NCBI RefSeq assembly: GCF_001707825.1
Contig: NZ_LYBM01000001.1
Span: 276,052-340,051, forward strand
Length of the DNA stretch: 64,000 nucleotides
Source: Veronia pacifica
GTDB taxonomy: Bacteria; Pseudomonadota; Gammaproteobacteria; Enterobacterales; Vibrionaceae
Direction of reading: 5' to 3'
In this document: one piece after another, positions 18,965 to 28,527 of the stretch
Layout: each line of letters starts with the position of its first letter
How positions within the stretch are numbered: the first letter of the stretch is position 1
The notes under the pieces: model-generated
The model's input: only the letters and a program-made list of their open reading frames with translations
Database searches by the model: none
What the model was told of the DNA's origin: nothing
Translations under genes and position numbers: made by a program

Positions 18965-19675
18965 TCAAGACCTTATTAATTTGCCTTTTGTACGCCGATA
19001 AATTATCAATAACAAAATTATGCTCAATAGAAAGTAACAGACTAAAGTGGTCGCAACGTAAAATATTGAAATATTAGCCTGTAGTGACGAAGCATATGTT
19101 TTGGCGCCCATCCCACCGGGAGAGAGTTCGATTTGAGGGTTGAGATGGCTTAATTGACTAAAGTCAGAATTAAACCTTACTTTTAATGTGTAGACGCCAG
19201 ATGTAAGAACAGGCAAGCCAATACCTTCTTTCCATCTTTGTCCTAAGCTACCTCCTTGCTGTATATGAGGTGTCGACTTCCCTTTAACCTCAACACCTTT
19301 ATTGGAAGTGAATGTCCAGTGAATTTCGTAGTCTTTATACGTGCCACAAGGAGCTTTTTTATGTCTATTCCAGCAACCAAATTCTCCAAACACCTTTTGA
19401 AGTTCAGCGATACTAGAATCAAAAGTTACGAATAGAGAATATTTACCTGAAATTAATACCTGTAGTTCAGACTCAAAAATATACCCTTTTTTAACTTCTG
19501 TATCTTTCTTCAGTGGGGATTCCCATATCTTACTGTCAATAAAAAACAGCAATAATAAAAATGTTATTAATATAGTAGTAATGTAAAGCAGTTTCTTAAT
19601 ACTCATCGGCCATAACAGTGCAACAAACCCCAATACCTCCAATGTAATTCCTAATATTTGCCCAAAATAATTCAA
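18965..19675 (-). CDS. Membrane-anchored protein with the MNYxGQI-type N-terminus
   Basis: About 236 residues from a TTG at 19675, set by homology to the M(N/H)YIGQI copies. Two N-terminal hydrophobic helices, an external domain of about 140 residues with two cysteines in CWNRHKKAPCGTY, then a C-terminal helix and basic tail. Its first 20 residues (LNYFGQILGITLEVLGFVAL) match the 18202 gene, but the rest differs, as if a shared start had been joined to a new body. Confidence 0.6.
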   Translation of the reverse strand: MNYFGQILGITLEVLGFVALLWPMSIKKLLYITTILITFLLLLFFIDSKIWESPLKKDTEVKKGYIFESELQVLISGKYSLFVTFDSSIAELQKVFGEFGCWNRHKKAPCGTYKDYEIHWTFTSNKGVEVKGKSTPHIQQGGSLGQRWKEGIGLPVLTSGVYTLKVRFNSDFSQLSHLNPQIELSPGGMGAKTYASSLQANISIFYVATTLVCYFLLSIILLLIIYRRTKGKLIRS

Positions 19676-19875
19676 CAAGGAATTTTGCGAGTGCCTACAC
19701 GCTCTTCAATCATCTGGCCCACAGGCAATGGATAGATGTCCTGTTCGTGAAAAATCACCAAGCTGGCAAGAGACGCGAATTCTGCCCAAGTGCAGCGAGG
19801 TGTCTACTATTCTCTTTTATCGATTGCTAGAGTGCCAAAGGTTCGTAAGAAAAGGCCCAGAGTAGATGGCCTAAG
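19676..19875 (-). repeat. Second copy of the membrane-gene leader repeat
   Basis: Related to 18203-18394 as described there; also carries the gtaag-aaaggcccagagtagatggcc block resembling 6760-6796 and 18375-18400. It sits immediately before the TTG start at 19675. Confidence 0.5.
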
Positions 19876-20098
19876 CTTTCAGCTTTCTCTTGCCTCGACA
19901 TCTTTCTCATACAACTTATGTGGAAATAACTTTGTGTAAACAAGTCATAAGGTTTGAGGGGATTTGTAGGGGATCCGGTGGTGACAATAGACGGTATGTT
20001 GCGGCAATTCGAAAAAAAAGGTAATTGAGAAGTGCTCCCCAATTACCCAAAAATCCGTTAATGTATATCTAGTTATAGTATTTTTACGTGTTTCTTTA
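19876..20098. other. Intergenic region
   Basis: About 220 bases with no recognised element; minus-strand frames of 68 and 71 codons have no motifs. Confidence 0.3.
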
Positions 20099-20638
20099 TT
20101 AGCTGAAAAGCCAGTATTTAACTGGGTCAGCGGCACACTCGTAAGGCCCACACTCTGCGAATGTCAGCACAAAATTCAGGAACACTGATCCAATAGCAAA
20201 CCACATGCAATATTTACCAATTTTGGTCATTGTTTCGCTGTTTTCGCTCCACTTTTCCTGCCAGAGCATATTCAAAACAGAAACCCCTAAAATTGTCAGG
20301 CCAAAGATAACGAATGCCCAAGTGTAGTAGTGCATTCCCATGACATCAGAACCATAATGTGGCGTGCCAGGAATAACATGCAGTGATACCTGTCGAAGGG
20401 CAGACATGGCACCAAAAAGGGCACCCAGTAGAATCACACCGTAGTGACGCTGACGGATACCGAAGCGAACATTAAGTGCAAATCCAAACAATACCAGCGC
20501 GAAACCAACACGCTGTAATAAGCAGAGTGGGCAAGGCAGTTCATTCAAAGCAAACTGGAAAAAAATACCGGCAAAGAGCACTGACGCAATGCCAAACATG
20601 CCGAGAACATTCAGTTGATAAACATATTTTTGTTGCAT
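20099..20638 (-). CDS. DsbB-family disulfide bond formation protein
   Basis: 179 residues from the ATG at 20638, which has GAGGTGATC upstream; the frame extends further but without support. It has four or more membrane helices, the redox pair in LPCPLCLLQR and a second pair in ECGPYECAADP. DsbB-type proteins reoxidise periplasmic thiol oxidases and pass electrons to quinones. It forms an operon with the DUF5993-like gene eight bases upstream. It is the DUF5993-linked subtype rather than the main DsbB. Confidence 0.82.
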   Translation of the reverse strand: MQQKYVYQLNVLGMFGIASVLFAGIFFQFALNELPCPLCLLQRVGFALVLFGFALNVRFGIRQRHYGVILLGALFGAMSALRQVSLHVIPGTPHYGSDVMGMHYYTWAFVIFGLTILGVSVLNMLWQEKWSENSETMTKIGKYCMWFAIGSVFLNFVLTFAECGPYECAADPVKYWLFS

Positions 20639-20646
20639 GATCACCT

Positions 20647-20799
20647 CTACAGCAAAATCGACAGAGCATCTGTCGCGTGGTGATTCAGCCAATAAATGCT
20701 CAGTGCAAGGGTAACTGCCCATAAAGCATACGAAGGTTTTTCTTTGCCCCACATGACAAGCAACATTGCGATGCCCGTCAGTAGGAAAATCAGACTCAT
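20647..20799 (-). CDS. DUF5993-like small membrane protein
   Basis: 50 residues from the ATG at 20799 with AGGAG upstream. Two membrane helices ending YWLNHHATDALSILL; the HHATD motif is characteristic of the DUF5993 proteins encoded next to DsbB-like proteins. Probably a partner subunit of the downstream redox protein. Confidence 0.75.
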   Translation of the reverse strand: MSLIFLLTGIAMLLVMWGKEKPSYALWAVTLALSIYWLNHHATDALSILL

Positions 20800-20830
20800 C
20801 AAAACGGCTTCTCCTCTTGTTAATGGAAAT

Positions 20831-20844
20831 ATGATATAGATCAA
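20831..20844. promoter_or_regulatory. FNR-like site upstream of the DUF5993-dsbB operon
   Basis: TTGATCTATATCAT (minus strand) matches the FNR consensus TTGAT-N4-ATCAA at 9 of 10 positions and lies 32 bases before the first start codon. It would tie the redox pair to oxygen supply. Motif-only evidence. Confidence 0.4.
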
Positions 20845-21192
20845 GTTAATTTGAAAAAAGAGTTATGAAATTTGAGCAAGATCATGAACTGTTAAGATAT
20901 TTTGACGGTTTTTTGTAACTAAATGATTTTTTTGAGTTATTTAAAACACTGTTTGATATTTTTTCTGGTAGTCAAGAGCGATAAGAGAGATGAGCGATTA
21001 TTGTAATAGTCTGTTTTCTATTCAACTTGGTTGGGAGTGAGTGCTGAAAGACGTCGAACGCTTGTGTAAAGAAAAGGCACCGATGTTACATATTGGGGGG
21101 AGGTAACAATCAGTGCCAACAGTAATTGCCCGTTGGGCCAAACCGGGAATGGGAGCACCCGGCATTTTAAAATGTCGTTTTTTTAATTCGGT

Positions 21193-21372
21193 TTAATAGT
21201 GGTTGATGACATTGTCACGGTGATGATTTGTTAGTAAGTGAGATATCCCCATTAGTGCATAACCACCTAGCAGGTAAATGCCAATTGCCTGTTGAGCTGT
21301 TAAATCGTCAGAACTTTGCCAGGTGAAAAAAACCGCAACTATGTAACAAATAAGCGTCATGCTCTGGGACAT
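21193..21372 (-). CDS. Small membrane protein
   Basis: 59 residues starting MSQSMTLICYIVAVFFTW, with a near-perfect ribosome site (AAGGAGGTGGT) directly before the ATG. Two hydrophobic segments and a polar tail NHHRDNVINHY. The strong ribosome site makes it a real gene despite its size. Function unknown. Confidence 0.65.
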   Translation of the reverse strand: MSQSMTLICYIVAVFFTWQSSDDLTAQQAIGIYLLGGYALMGISHLLTNHHRDNVINHY

Positions 21373-21591
21373 ACCACCTCCTTATACATCTTATCCAGCA
21401 AAAATCTCTGTTACTGGTGATAGATACTAGAGGACATTTATGTCTGATTGATGACGATATAGAGTGAATACATTCGTCGAGCAACTCGACTTGATAGCCA
21501 TATATTGACGATGAGTGCGTACTGTAATGTCGTAATGTCTCGGTTTAGCGATGTTTTAGAAATGCGGACATGTCATTGGGATGTTGGCATA

Positions 21592-21690
21592 TCATTTTCG
21601 CGAGGTTCGATTAGGGCGTTTGTAGGCGATGAGTCCCATTGCCACCATAAGGGCACTGTAGAGCGATATCATCAATAAGATATCTGACAT
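21592..21690 (-). CDS. Very small single-helix membrane protein
   Basis: 32 residues (MSDILLMISLYSALMVAMGL then IAYKRPNRTSRK): one hydrophobic helix and a basic C-terminus. GGGATC lies upstream as a weak ribosome site. It is about 220 bases upstream of the gene above, on the same strand. Could be chance; the helix-plus-basic-tail layout favours a real small protein. Confidence 0.4.
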   Translation of the reverse strand: MSDILLMISLYSALMVAMGLIAYKRPNRTSRK

Positions 21691-21959
21691 TATTACGATC
21701 CCGTGGATTATTTGATAAATGTAATTTTAGTGAATCATATATCATACCGCTTCCTATCTTCCTCCTTTGCACACTAAAAATTGAACTAAAGCAAACCTGC
21801 TCTGTGCAATTTTCACTTCATTTCAGTTGATTGAGCCATGAGTAGACAAGTCCGTCTTTGTTTATAAGGACTATTTCACAGGGTTAGGGCAATGGTGGCT
21901 TGTCAGCCGGGATAGGGCTAGTTACTCTTCTAATATGGATATTCAGTATGGAGGGGTTA

Positions 21960-22481
21960 ATGGAAATTGCTCAGTTAGGAAATCCGGTTTTGCGCCAGCG
22001 GGCCGAGGCAGTCAAAACCAGCGAGTTTTCAGAACTTCAGCCGTTTTTTGCTGATCTTGAAAAAACCATGATAGTCCATCATGGTGTAGGCATTGCTGCA
22101 CCTCAGGTCAGTGAGTCGATTCGTGCATTTATTGTGGCACCTAAGCCAAATAGTCGTTACCCCAATGCGCCTTTAATGCCTCCCACACTTATGCTCAACC
22201 CTAAGTTAATCAGCCAAAGTGAGAATATAGAAATGGATTGGGAGGGGTGCCTCAGCATACCGGGCATTCGAGCGAAAGTACCCCGCGCGAGTGAGATAGA
22301 GGTAAGTTATCAGACTCTGGATGGGAACACTGTTGATACGCAGTTCTCTGGTTTTGCTGCTCGCGTGTTTCTTCATGAACTTGACCACCTTGAAGGGATT
22401 GTCTTTTTGGATCGCACTGACAGCAGTGAATATGTCACCGATGCTGAATTCATGCGGATCATTGAAGCTGATATGCGCTGA
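21960..22481 (+). CDS. def: Peptide deformylase
   Basis: 173 residues from the ATG at 21960, preceded by GGAGGGG; an upstream in-frame ATG at 21900 is unlikely. All three deformylase motifs are present: GVGIAAPQ (42-49), EGCLS (95-99) and HELDH (139-143), giving the metal ligands C97, H139 and H143 and the base E140. It removes the formyl group from nascent peptides. It stands alone, without fmt, so it is probably a second copy. Confidence 0.93.
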   Translation: MEIAQLGNPVLRQRAEAVKTSEFSELQPFFADLEKTMIVHHGVGIAAPQVSESIRAFIVAPKPNSRYPNAPLMPPTLMLNPKLISQSENIEMDWEGCLSIPGIRAKVPRASEIEVSYQTLDGNTVDTQFSGFAARVFLHELDHLEGIVFLDRTDSSEYVTDAEFMRIIEADMR

Positions 22482-22695
22482 TTTCGTCAGTGAGTCGCTG
22501 GCCTAGCGCCGTTTATCGACAAGGGTAATGCCAGAGTGTGATCTCATCCCATGTTCATTTGCTTTATCGGTTGTCTCGCGATCATTGCTACCGTTTCATG
22601 CCTGCTAATTTTCTTTTTCGGGCTGTTATCTGACTGAAAAAGCGAGAAGATATAGTTACTCTCTTTTAAGGATATGCAGCAAACAAGGGAAGGTT

Positions 22696-23130
22696 ATGCC
22701 AGCAATGCTCGTCTGTTATGCGCAGGATGATTCAGCGCACTTCCAATCCATAAAATCGTTGTGTGCCAGTCCTCAATGCGGCGTGTCATGTGTGAGCGGA
22801 AGGTGTTTGCCTGAAGGCATATTATCGGTAGGCGAAAGTCAGCCAGACGACCTTTTTACCCTGCCTGATCATGAGAAAGAAGCAGTTAAAGATTTTCTTT
22901 CACAAGTGTCAAAAATGCTGGTTCTGGTCAGTGATAAAACTACCGAAGATGATTGGGTACGTTGGCAGGTAGCATCGTATCGTGAGACGCGTAAAAAACC
23001 TGATATGCTCTTTATGCGTGTGAATGGCGATCGAAATGCGCAAATGATGCAGGGTGATAGTAAAGAAGATGTTGTGAACTGGAATAAATTGCGATTGATT
23101 TACTGGTTAGAAAATCAAGGAAAAGCGTAG
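22696..23130 (+). CDS. TIR-like (DUF1863/ThsB-like) domain protein
   Basis: 144 residues with AAGGGAAGGTT upstream. The order of elements, LVCYAQDDSAHF at the start, a middle loop, then VSKMLVLVSDKTTEDDWVRW and a final MLFMRVNGD, fits the MTH538/DUF1863 TIR-like fold (xxVLIGxxTxxxxWVxWE). Such domains include ThsB of Thoeris, which makes an NAD-derived signal, and other NAD-related enzymes. No ThsA or other effector is adjacent. Function is inferred and the catalytic residue cannot be placed with certainty. Confidence 0.6.
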   Translation: MPAMLVCYAQDDSAHFQSIKSLCASPQCGVSCVSGRCLPEGILSVGESQPDDLFTLPDHEKEAVKDFLSQVSKMLVLVSDKTTEDDWVRWQVASYRETRKKPDMLFMRVNGDRNAQMMQGDSKEDVVNWNKLRLIYWLENQGKA

Positions 23131-23160
23131 CTCAGGGTGTTACAGAGAGGGTTGTAAGAA

Positions 23161-23190
23161 AAAAGCACTGCCATTGGGACAGTGCTTTTT
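23161..23190. terminator. Bidirectional terminator
   Basis: AAAAGCACTG / CAGTGCTTTTT stem with nine-base loop and A/T runs on both sides, placed between the convergent TIR-like gene and the lipoprotein gene. Confidence 0.8.
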
Positions 23191-23196
23191 ACATTT

Positions 23197-23841
23197 TTAT
23201 TGGTAAAGAGCTGGTTTTTTAACGATATTTTTCGTGAACACTTGTCCTTTTATTGCGGGATAGGTGAGTTTTAGCAGCTCTAAATCTTCTTCGAAATGGT
23301 CTTTCACATCGACACTGAAAGTGCCATTTGAGAACCCAGCAACACGCTGATCAATAAGGGGTAACAGAGGACCTACGGCTTCTTCATTATCTTTTTTCTC
23401 AACGATTGTCGCCGTGATATCACCCAAGTAAGTTATTTTTCCTTTTTCAAGTTTCACCATCTGATCAAGCTCAAAGGCTCCGTCTGCTGATACAAGAAGT
23501 GGAACGCCTGCATGCAGGGTAAACTTTTGTACTTGTGTCATGCCTGCAGGCGCTTCGAAGCTGAAAAAGTATTCACGGCCATTTTCGCCGTGGTCAGCAA
23601 TCATGTTCGTTCGAATAGAAAATTCGAATTTTTTACCTTCTGACATAACGCTTAAATTCCACAGCTCGGGCTGGAATGATGGCGCATTGTTATTTTTTAC
23701 AGTGATCCTGCCGAAGGCAATACTCTTTTCGCTGGTGTTATAGCTGGTTTTTTCATGATTGATGGGTGCATCGGGGATGGATGTACAGCCAGTGAAAACA
23801 ATCGCAACAGCAAGTAAAAAGATCGCTCTTATTTTATTCAT
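23197..23841 (-). CDS. Hypothetical lipoprotein
   Basis: 214 residues with lipoprotein signal (AVAIVFTGC, cysteine at about 19). The mature domain is beta-rich, with FFSFEAPAGMTQVQKFTLHAG in its middle. No family recognised; likely faces the periplasm. Confidence 0.7.
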   Translation of the reverse strand: MNKIRAIFLLAVAIVFTGCTSIPDAPINHEKTSYNTSEKSIAFGRITVKNNNAPSFQPELWNLSVMSEGKKFEFSIRTNMIADHGENGREYFFSFEAPAGMTQVQKFTLHAGVPLLVSADGAFELDQMVKLEKGKITYLGDITATIVEKKDNEEAVGPLLPLIDQRVAGFSNGTFSVDVKDHFEEDLELLKLTYPAIKGQVFTKNIVKKPALYQ

Positions 23842-24255
23842 AACTCAGTCTTAGATGGTTGGGTTAATTATTTACCCGTCTCAAAGCGTCTGTTTGCCTG
23901 TTGAGCATCAGATAGACTATCCACGGGGAAAAAAATTGAAAACGGTGTTCAATTGGTAGGGAGTATATTTGTCTGAAATCACTTTATCAACAGAATTGTC
24001 AATTAATGTGCTTTTGTCTCTGGACACATTTTTATTTGTTAAGCGCTAAAAAATAAGAAATACGCAGTTAAAAAGGAGAAGATAGGAAGTACACGTATGG
24101 TCTAAAGGTGCCTTCAAGCGGTTGATATTCATAAAGCTGGTGGGTCTCTGCTGCCATAACAATACATATAAGTGTTAGAAAGGGTAGAGTGTATTACCGT
24201 ACCCTTTGTTATACGTAGATTCAGTGATTATTTAAGGTAGCGGATCGTCATATTG
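23842..24255. other. Non-coding region
   Basis: About 410 bases with no supported gene. A hairpin-like GGGTA...TACCC pair near 24183-24205 could end the minus-strand YgiW-like transcript; nothing else seen. Confidence 0.3.
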
Positions 24256-24624
24256 TTATTTTTCTGCATAGCTAATCCGGTCTACATCAACAGAAATTCT
24301 TCTCCAATCTCTGTCGACTTCCCCTCTCAATATCAGTTTTGTTTCCGGCGTTGCCTCCACGCCATTCCATAATCGATGGTCAATATCTACTTCTATTTCG
24401 CCTGTTTGATCTCGGAATAGGTAATCATCTCCACCGAGAGAGGAGACGATGTTGCCGACCAGTTCGACATTAGTATCATCTACTGCATCGCGCGCTGATG
24501 CGACCGTTTGTAATACTTTAGCGGCCGATGGACCTTTAAATCCTCCTTTCGAACCATGGTGTTCGGCGACTGCAAGACTGGATGTAAACATGGCAAGGCA
24601 GGTTAAAGTAAATGCAATCTTCAT
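24256..24624 (-). CDS. YgiW/YdeI-family periplasmic BOF-fold stress protein
   Basis: 122 residues from the ATG at 24624, which has AGGAGGC upstream and begins a signal peptide (MKIAFTLTCLAMFTSSLAVA). The mature part GFKGPSAAKVLQTVASARDA followed by VELVGNIV, YLFRDQTGEIEVDID and LRGEVDRDW is the bacterial OB-fold (BOF) family. Members are stress-induced periplasmic proteins, linked to peroxide, metal or peptide stress. Single gene. Confidence 0.85.
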   Translation of the reverse strand: MKIAFTLTCLAMFTSSLAVAEHHGSKGGFKGPSAAKVLQTVASARDAVDDTNVELVGNIVSSLGGDDYLFRDQTGEIEVDIDHRLWNGVEATPETKLILRGEVDRDWRRISVDVDRISYAEK

Positions 24625-25470
24625 AGAAGCCTCCTGTTGGCTCATATCGCATACGGTTACGTGAAGCATTAATCAGAACAAGACAAGAGTGTTGGAGTAG
24701 CACGTAAGTGTATGCCGTTTAGTAATGATAGATAGCTTGGAGTGGTGAGATTATCCCTTAACGTGCCGCATCGCTATACTTGGAACCCTAATAAACCATT
24801 GCATAAATGAGACTGACTCAGTGTTATTTTCGCAGTGATGTATTTATCAAAGATCAACAAGTGTTTTACGAACAATAGGCGAGCGACAAAGATTATGATT
24901 TCCGTCGAAAGACGGTGAGTGATTGTGTATTCGTAATTTGCGTTGTCTTTTACCCGAGCAAGAATGCAGGCTAAGTCTGTGATAGGCAACATGCACTCTA
25001 CACCAATAATTAGATGAGCACAGGTTTCCCCCCGAAGACAAAATATTATGGACTTACCTCAGAACTCCTATCTGGACTTTATCGAGAATCGATTGAAATA
25101 ACTAAAGTGGCTCGCGTGAGGCGAGCCATCTTTAATTTAGGAAGTAGTTGGAAAATATATGGATATTCAGATCCTCAGACGTTATCCGGCGTTTGGAAGG
25201 CATGTGTTTTCTACCGCGCTGACCTCATTTGCTGATTTTTATATTGATACTCATTCTCCCAACCCAAACGCCCCACGAATTCCTTGCTGACACCTAAGTC
25301 GTACCTGCATAACTGTATGTTATAAACAGAGTGGATCGAATCTCCCAGATGAATCACCTGTGATTACGTGAGTCCGATAATCTTGGCAACTACTAAAATA
25401 TCTGCATTAACCACAGAAACAGCGGCCGGCACCTCTCAATTAGTGTGCGTTGCCGATAGATGGAAAGACA
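24625..25470. other. Non-coding region between YgiW-like and DUF1996 genes
   Basis: About 845 bases. Several short frames (24774-25041 minus, 25014-25235 and 25368-25568 plus) lack ribosome sites and motifs. It should hold two divergent promoters. No repeats recognised. Confidence 0.35.
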
Positions 25471-26502
25471 ATGATATTTTTGCCAAAAATAAAATCATGG
25501 ATGCTACTGGTAACCTCAGCGACGACTTTAATATCGTGCCAATCAGGTGCGAACATCGGTACCAGTGATGTAGGAAGAAACCTAAAACCCGGCCTACAGC
25601 TATCAAGCGAAGATTACGGCGAGCGTGAAGATGGGAGCGGTGCCTTCAGAACACATTGTCTCGAATCACATCAAAGCAATGACGATCCGCTGGTTTATCC
25701 AGATCAACCAAACGCCACTCATTCCCATGTGTTTTTTGGTAATCCATCGGTCGATGCCTTCACCAAAGCGAAAAGTTTAAGACAAGCAACCAAAACCACC
25801 TGCGACGGTAACACGCTTAATCGTTCAGCATATTGGGTGCCAGCGCTTTATGGTGCCGATGGTCGACGGATACCTTACATCGAGCCACTTTTTTACTACA
25901 AAACGGGTTATCACTTACCGGCAAGTTCCATTCAAACACCACCAGAAGACCTGCGAATGATTGCTGGGCAAGCAATGCCAAACGTGTTGCAAAGTACCCA
26001 AGCGGTTAAATTTCGATGTGCCAGTTGGACTTCAAATCAATCTTGGTTTGATGACGGTGACCCACTGGATCATATTGCTCATATCCCTGACTGCAAAAAA
26101 GGTGATTTGGTGGAAATGAGGATTGTCTTTCCGCAGTGTTGGGATGGAAAAAACCTTGACTCAGACGACCATCAAAGTCATATGGCCTACCCAAGCGAAG
26201 CAACGCCACCAATGACGGGCACAGGCGCTTGCCCTGCCAGTCATCCTATCGCGATCCCCGAAATCTCATATAACTTTGCTATTTACGTTACCGATGAAAC
26301 CGGACCATCGACAGCGTGGCGCTTATCCTCAGATATGAACGCCAAATTACCCGCAGGCCACAGTGCCCACGCAGACTGGATGAACGGATGGGATAACGAC
26401 ATTATGCGAGCTATCGTCGAAAATTGCCTCAACCCCGCTTTCGAATGCAGTGTAGGCTTGTTGGGTGATGGCACTCGTCTAGTGTCAGTGATTGAAGAGT
26501 AA
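25471..26502 (+). CDS. DUF1996-domain lipoprotein
   Basis: 343 residues from the ATG at 25471 (GGAAAGACA upstream). Lipoprotein-type signal with LISC. The DUF1996 landmarks are clear: NATHSHVFFGN, VFPQCWDGKNLDSDDHQSHM and SAHADWMNGWD. The domain is found mainly in fungi, actinobacteria and some proteobacteria; its activity is not established. Conserved Asp/His residues suggest a hydrolase-like or metal site. Confidence 0.8.
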   Translation: MIFLPKIKSWMLLVTSATTLISCQSGANIGTSDVGRNLKPGLQLSSEDYGEREDGSGAFRTHCLESHQSNDDPLVYPDQPNATHSHVFFGNPSVDAFTKAKSLRQATKTTCDGNTLNRSAYWVPALYGADGRRIPYIEPLFYYKTGYHLPASSIQTPPEDLRMIAGQAMPNVLQSTQAVKFRCASWTSNQSWFDDGDPLDHIAHIPDCKKGDLVEMRIVFPQCWDGKNLDSDDHQSHMAYPSEATPPMTGTGACPASHPIAIPEISYNFAIYVTDETGPSTAWRLSSDMNAKLPAGHSAHADWMNGWDNDIMRAIVENCLNPAFECSVGLLGDGTRLVSVIEE

Positions 26503-26751
26503 TTAGGCACACGCTTCTGTTGTTCTGGCAAACACGGCTTTGAGAAATATTTTCTCAGGGATGTCCCCCGCTTTTTGGGCTTATCACTTCCCGACAAGAC
26601 GAAATATCACCTCTCCAGATTGGCCAACACTCATGAATGGCGATTGTGCGTTTAAATCTCTCAACATTTAACAGCGTTATTGAATGTTAACGTCAGCTGT
26701 TATCTTAAAAGGCCCAACGGATTGTATTTACCCACGTCGGAGACATCGAGC

Positions 26752-27249
26752 ATGGCAGAAGCAGTAACGACATATTATCTAGAGATGACATCGCCTTCAG
26801 ACCTGAAGGATAAACCCGATTCGAAGGGCCTGAATGTTATTGAAGCAGAAATTGATGAATTCAGACTGAACAAATTTCTCTATGAATATGTCGGTGGACC
26901 TTGGCAATGGAAAGACAAGCTGTCACTCCCTGATTCAGCGTGGGCCGAGTATGTTTCAAATCCAAATCTTCGCACCTGGGTCGCTTATTTCAAAGGGGCG
27001 ATTGCTGGTTATTTTGAACTGCACGCTGAAGATGACGGCAACACAGAGATCATGTACTTCGGTCTAGCTGAGGCCTTTATCGGCAAAGGGTTTGGCGGCT
27101 ATTTGCTCTCTCAGGCAATTCAGTCCGCGTGGAGCATTCCATCAACCAAACGTGTATGGGTTCATACCTGTAACCTTGACCACGAGTCTGCGCTTAACAA
27201 CTATCGAGCGCGGGGTTTCACTCTCTGTAAAACCGAAAGCGATACCTGA
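26752..27249 (+). CDS. GNAT acetyltransferase
   Basis: About 165 residues from MAEAVTTYYLEMTSPSDL; the frame is open from 26680 and the start is uncertain. The layout resembles GNATs with FLYEYVGGPWQWKDKL, then WVAYFKGAIAGYFEL, the loop EAFIGKGFGGYLLSQAI, and HESALNNYRARGF. Substrate unknown. Confidence 0.75.
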   Translation: MAEAVTTYYLEMTSPSDLKDKPDSKGLNVIEAEIDEFRLNKFLYEYVGGPWQWKDKLSLPDSAWAEYVSNPNLRTWVAYFKGAIAGYFELHAEDDGNTEIMYFGLAEAFIGKGFGGYLLSQAIQSAWSIPSTKRVWVHTCNLDHESALNNYRARGFTLCKTESDT

Positions 27250-27331
27250 ATACCAATTAACCCTCTAAGAAGTGTTGCTCCTTGGGGAGGATTTGAATTA
27301 GAACAAACATATTGACGATGGAACGAATGAA

Positions 27332-27874
27332 ATGGATATCTCTGCAAACTTTAGAATGCTCGCTTTATACAATCAGCGAATGAACAGACAGCTTCTAGAA
27401 GTATGTCAGCAGTTAACAAACGAACAGTTGCAGCAAAATACCAATGCGTTCTTCCCAAGCGTGATGGCTCACTGGAATCACATCTTGTTCGGCGATTTAA
27501 TCATGCTTCAGAGGCTGGTAGCGAGTCGTTTAGTTGATATCGAACCTTCAACATTAGAGCAGCTACCTAATGCAAAAGCAGTCGACGATCAGTTTGTATC
27601 CGACCTGAAAGGACTTTCCATATTGCGGCCTCTGGTGGATTCTATCTACGTTGATATTACCCGCTCACTCAAGACTTCAGACTGCAATAATCTCGTTCGG
27701 TATACCACGACGGAAGGTAAAAAAATCGAGCGCAATCTTACCGAGTTTTTACAGCATATATTCAATAACCAAACACATCACAGAGGTCAATTAACCTGTG
27801 TGTTAAGTCAATTAGGTCTGGACTTTGGCTGTACCGATTTACCTATCATTGTACCGGAGGGCACACGTAGTTAG
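27332..27874 (+). CDS. DinB-family protein
   Basis: 180 residues. The DinB metal-site histidines are visible: one in VMAHWNHILFGD (about residue 50) and HHRGQL near residue 150. YNQRMNRQLLEVC matches the family N-terminus. DinB/YfiT-like four-helix proteins are metal-dependent and include thiol-transferases; the role here is unknown. It follows the GNAT gene by 80 bases. Confidence 0.85.
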   Translation: MDISANFRMLALYNQRMNRQLLEVCQQLTNEQLQQNTNAFFPSVMAHWNHILFGDLIMLQRLVASRLVDIEPSTLEQLPNAKAVDDQFVSDLKGLSILRPLVDSIYVDITRSLKTSDCNNLVRYTTTEGKKIERNLTEFLQHIFNNQTHHRGQLTCVLSQLGLDFGCTDLPIIVPEGTRS

Positions 27875-27882
27875 CTTTACTG

Positions 27883-27920
27883 TCAGGCAGTCAGGCAGTC
27901 AGGCAGTCAGGCAGTCAGGC
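27883..27920. repeat. Eight-base tandem repeat
   Basis: TCAGGCAG repeated 4.75 times directly after the DinB stop codon. A microsatellite prone to slippage; no gene is phase-varied by it as far as visible. Confidence 0.9.
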
Positions 27921-27954
27921 ATTCTTCATACGTCTCAATGTCCCTTATCCATTA

Positions 27955-28075
27955 TTGATTAGGCTCTGTAAAATTAAACTCCCGTGCCAACTTGTTGGCG
28001 GCGACAATATTGTCGGCACCTCCACAAGAGCTCGACTTTTTATAGCCCCGTTGAGACGTTAAGCCCTAACGTTTC
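27955..28075 (-). pseudogene. IS3-family OrfB fragment
   Basis: Minus strand encodes GADNIVAANKLAREFNFTE, the same segment found in the remnant at 16120-16480. Only about 40 codons can be followed. Confidence 0.55.
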
Positions 28076-28180
28076 TGAATAGCCACCGTTCCAATAGAGA
28101 CACTTGAGACTCTATTTTCAGATCCTAACAGATGGCTTAGAGCAGCAAACCTAAGCTGTTTCTGTTCAAAAATAATTTAT

Positions 28181-28514
28181 GGTAATAGCATTACTCGATT
28201 CTAATACCGGGGTTTTAGATAAGAAAATATTATCCCAAATTAGCAATCGAACAGGATGAAGGATTTCTCGATACTTCTCGTATGCGTAAAGACCAGAAGC
28301 TTCTCAAGTAAACTGTTTACATATCAGAGCCAGTCAGTTTTTCCAATGCCATTTATATTTCCCATTTTTGTTTTTTCCCGCAAAGGATTTTGGACAATTC
28401 TCTACAAGATAGAGAAATTAGGGTGTGCAGACGATCGCAAATTTCGCTCGTGAGTTATATTGGACAAATCGCAGGACTTATATTGGACACTTTGGGGTTT
28501 ATTAATCTGTTATG
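28181..28514 (+). repeat. Dispersed repeat, copy A
   Basis: 28181-28295 (ctaataccggggttttagataag) matches 60935-61035. 28358-28514 carries the second module: TTTTTTCCCGCAAAGGATTTT, CAGACGATCGCAAATTT, then GAGTTATATTGGACAAATCG and TATTGGACACTTTGGGG, ending at CTGTTATG. It can be read as the start of a small membrane protein. It ends at an integron-core-like GTTATG just before the next gene. Confidence 0.75.
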
Positions 28515-28527
28515 TGCCAAGTAAGAA

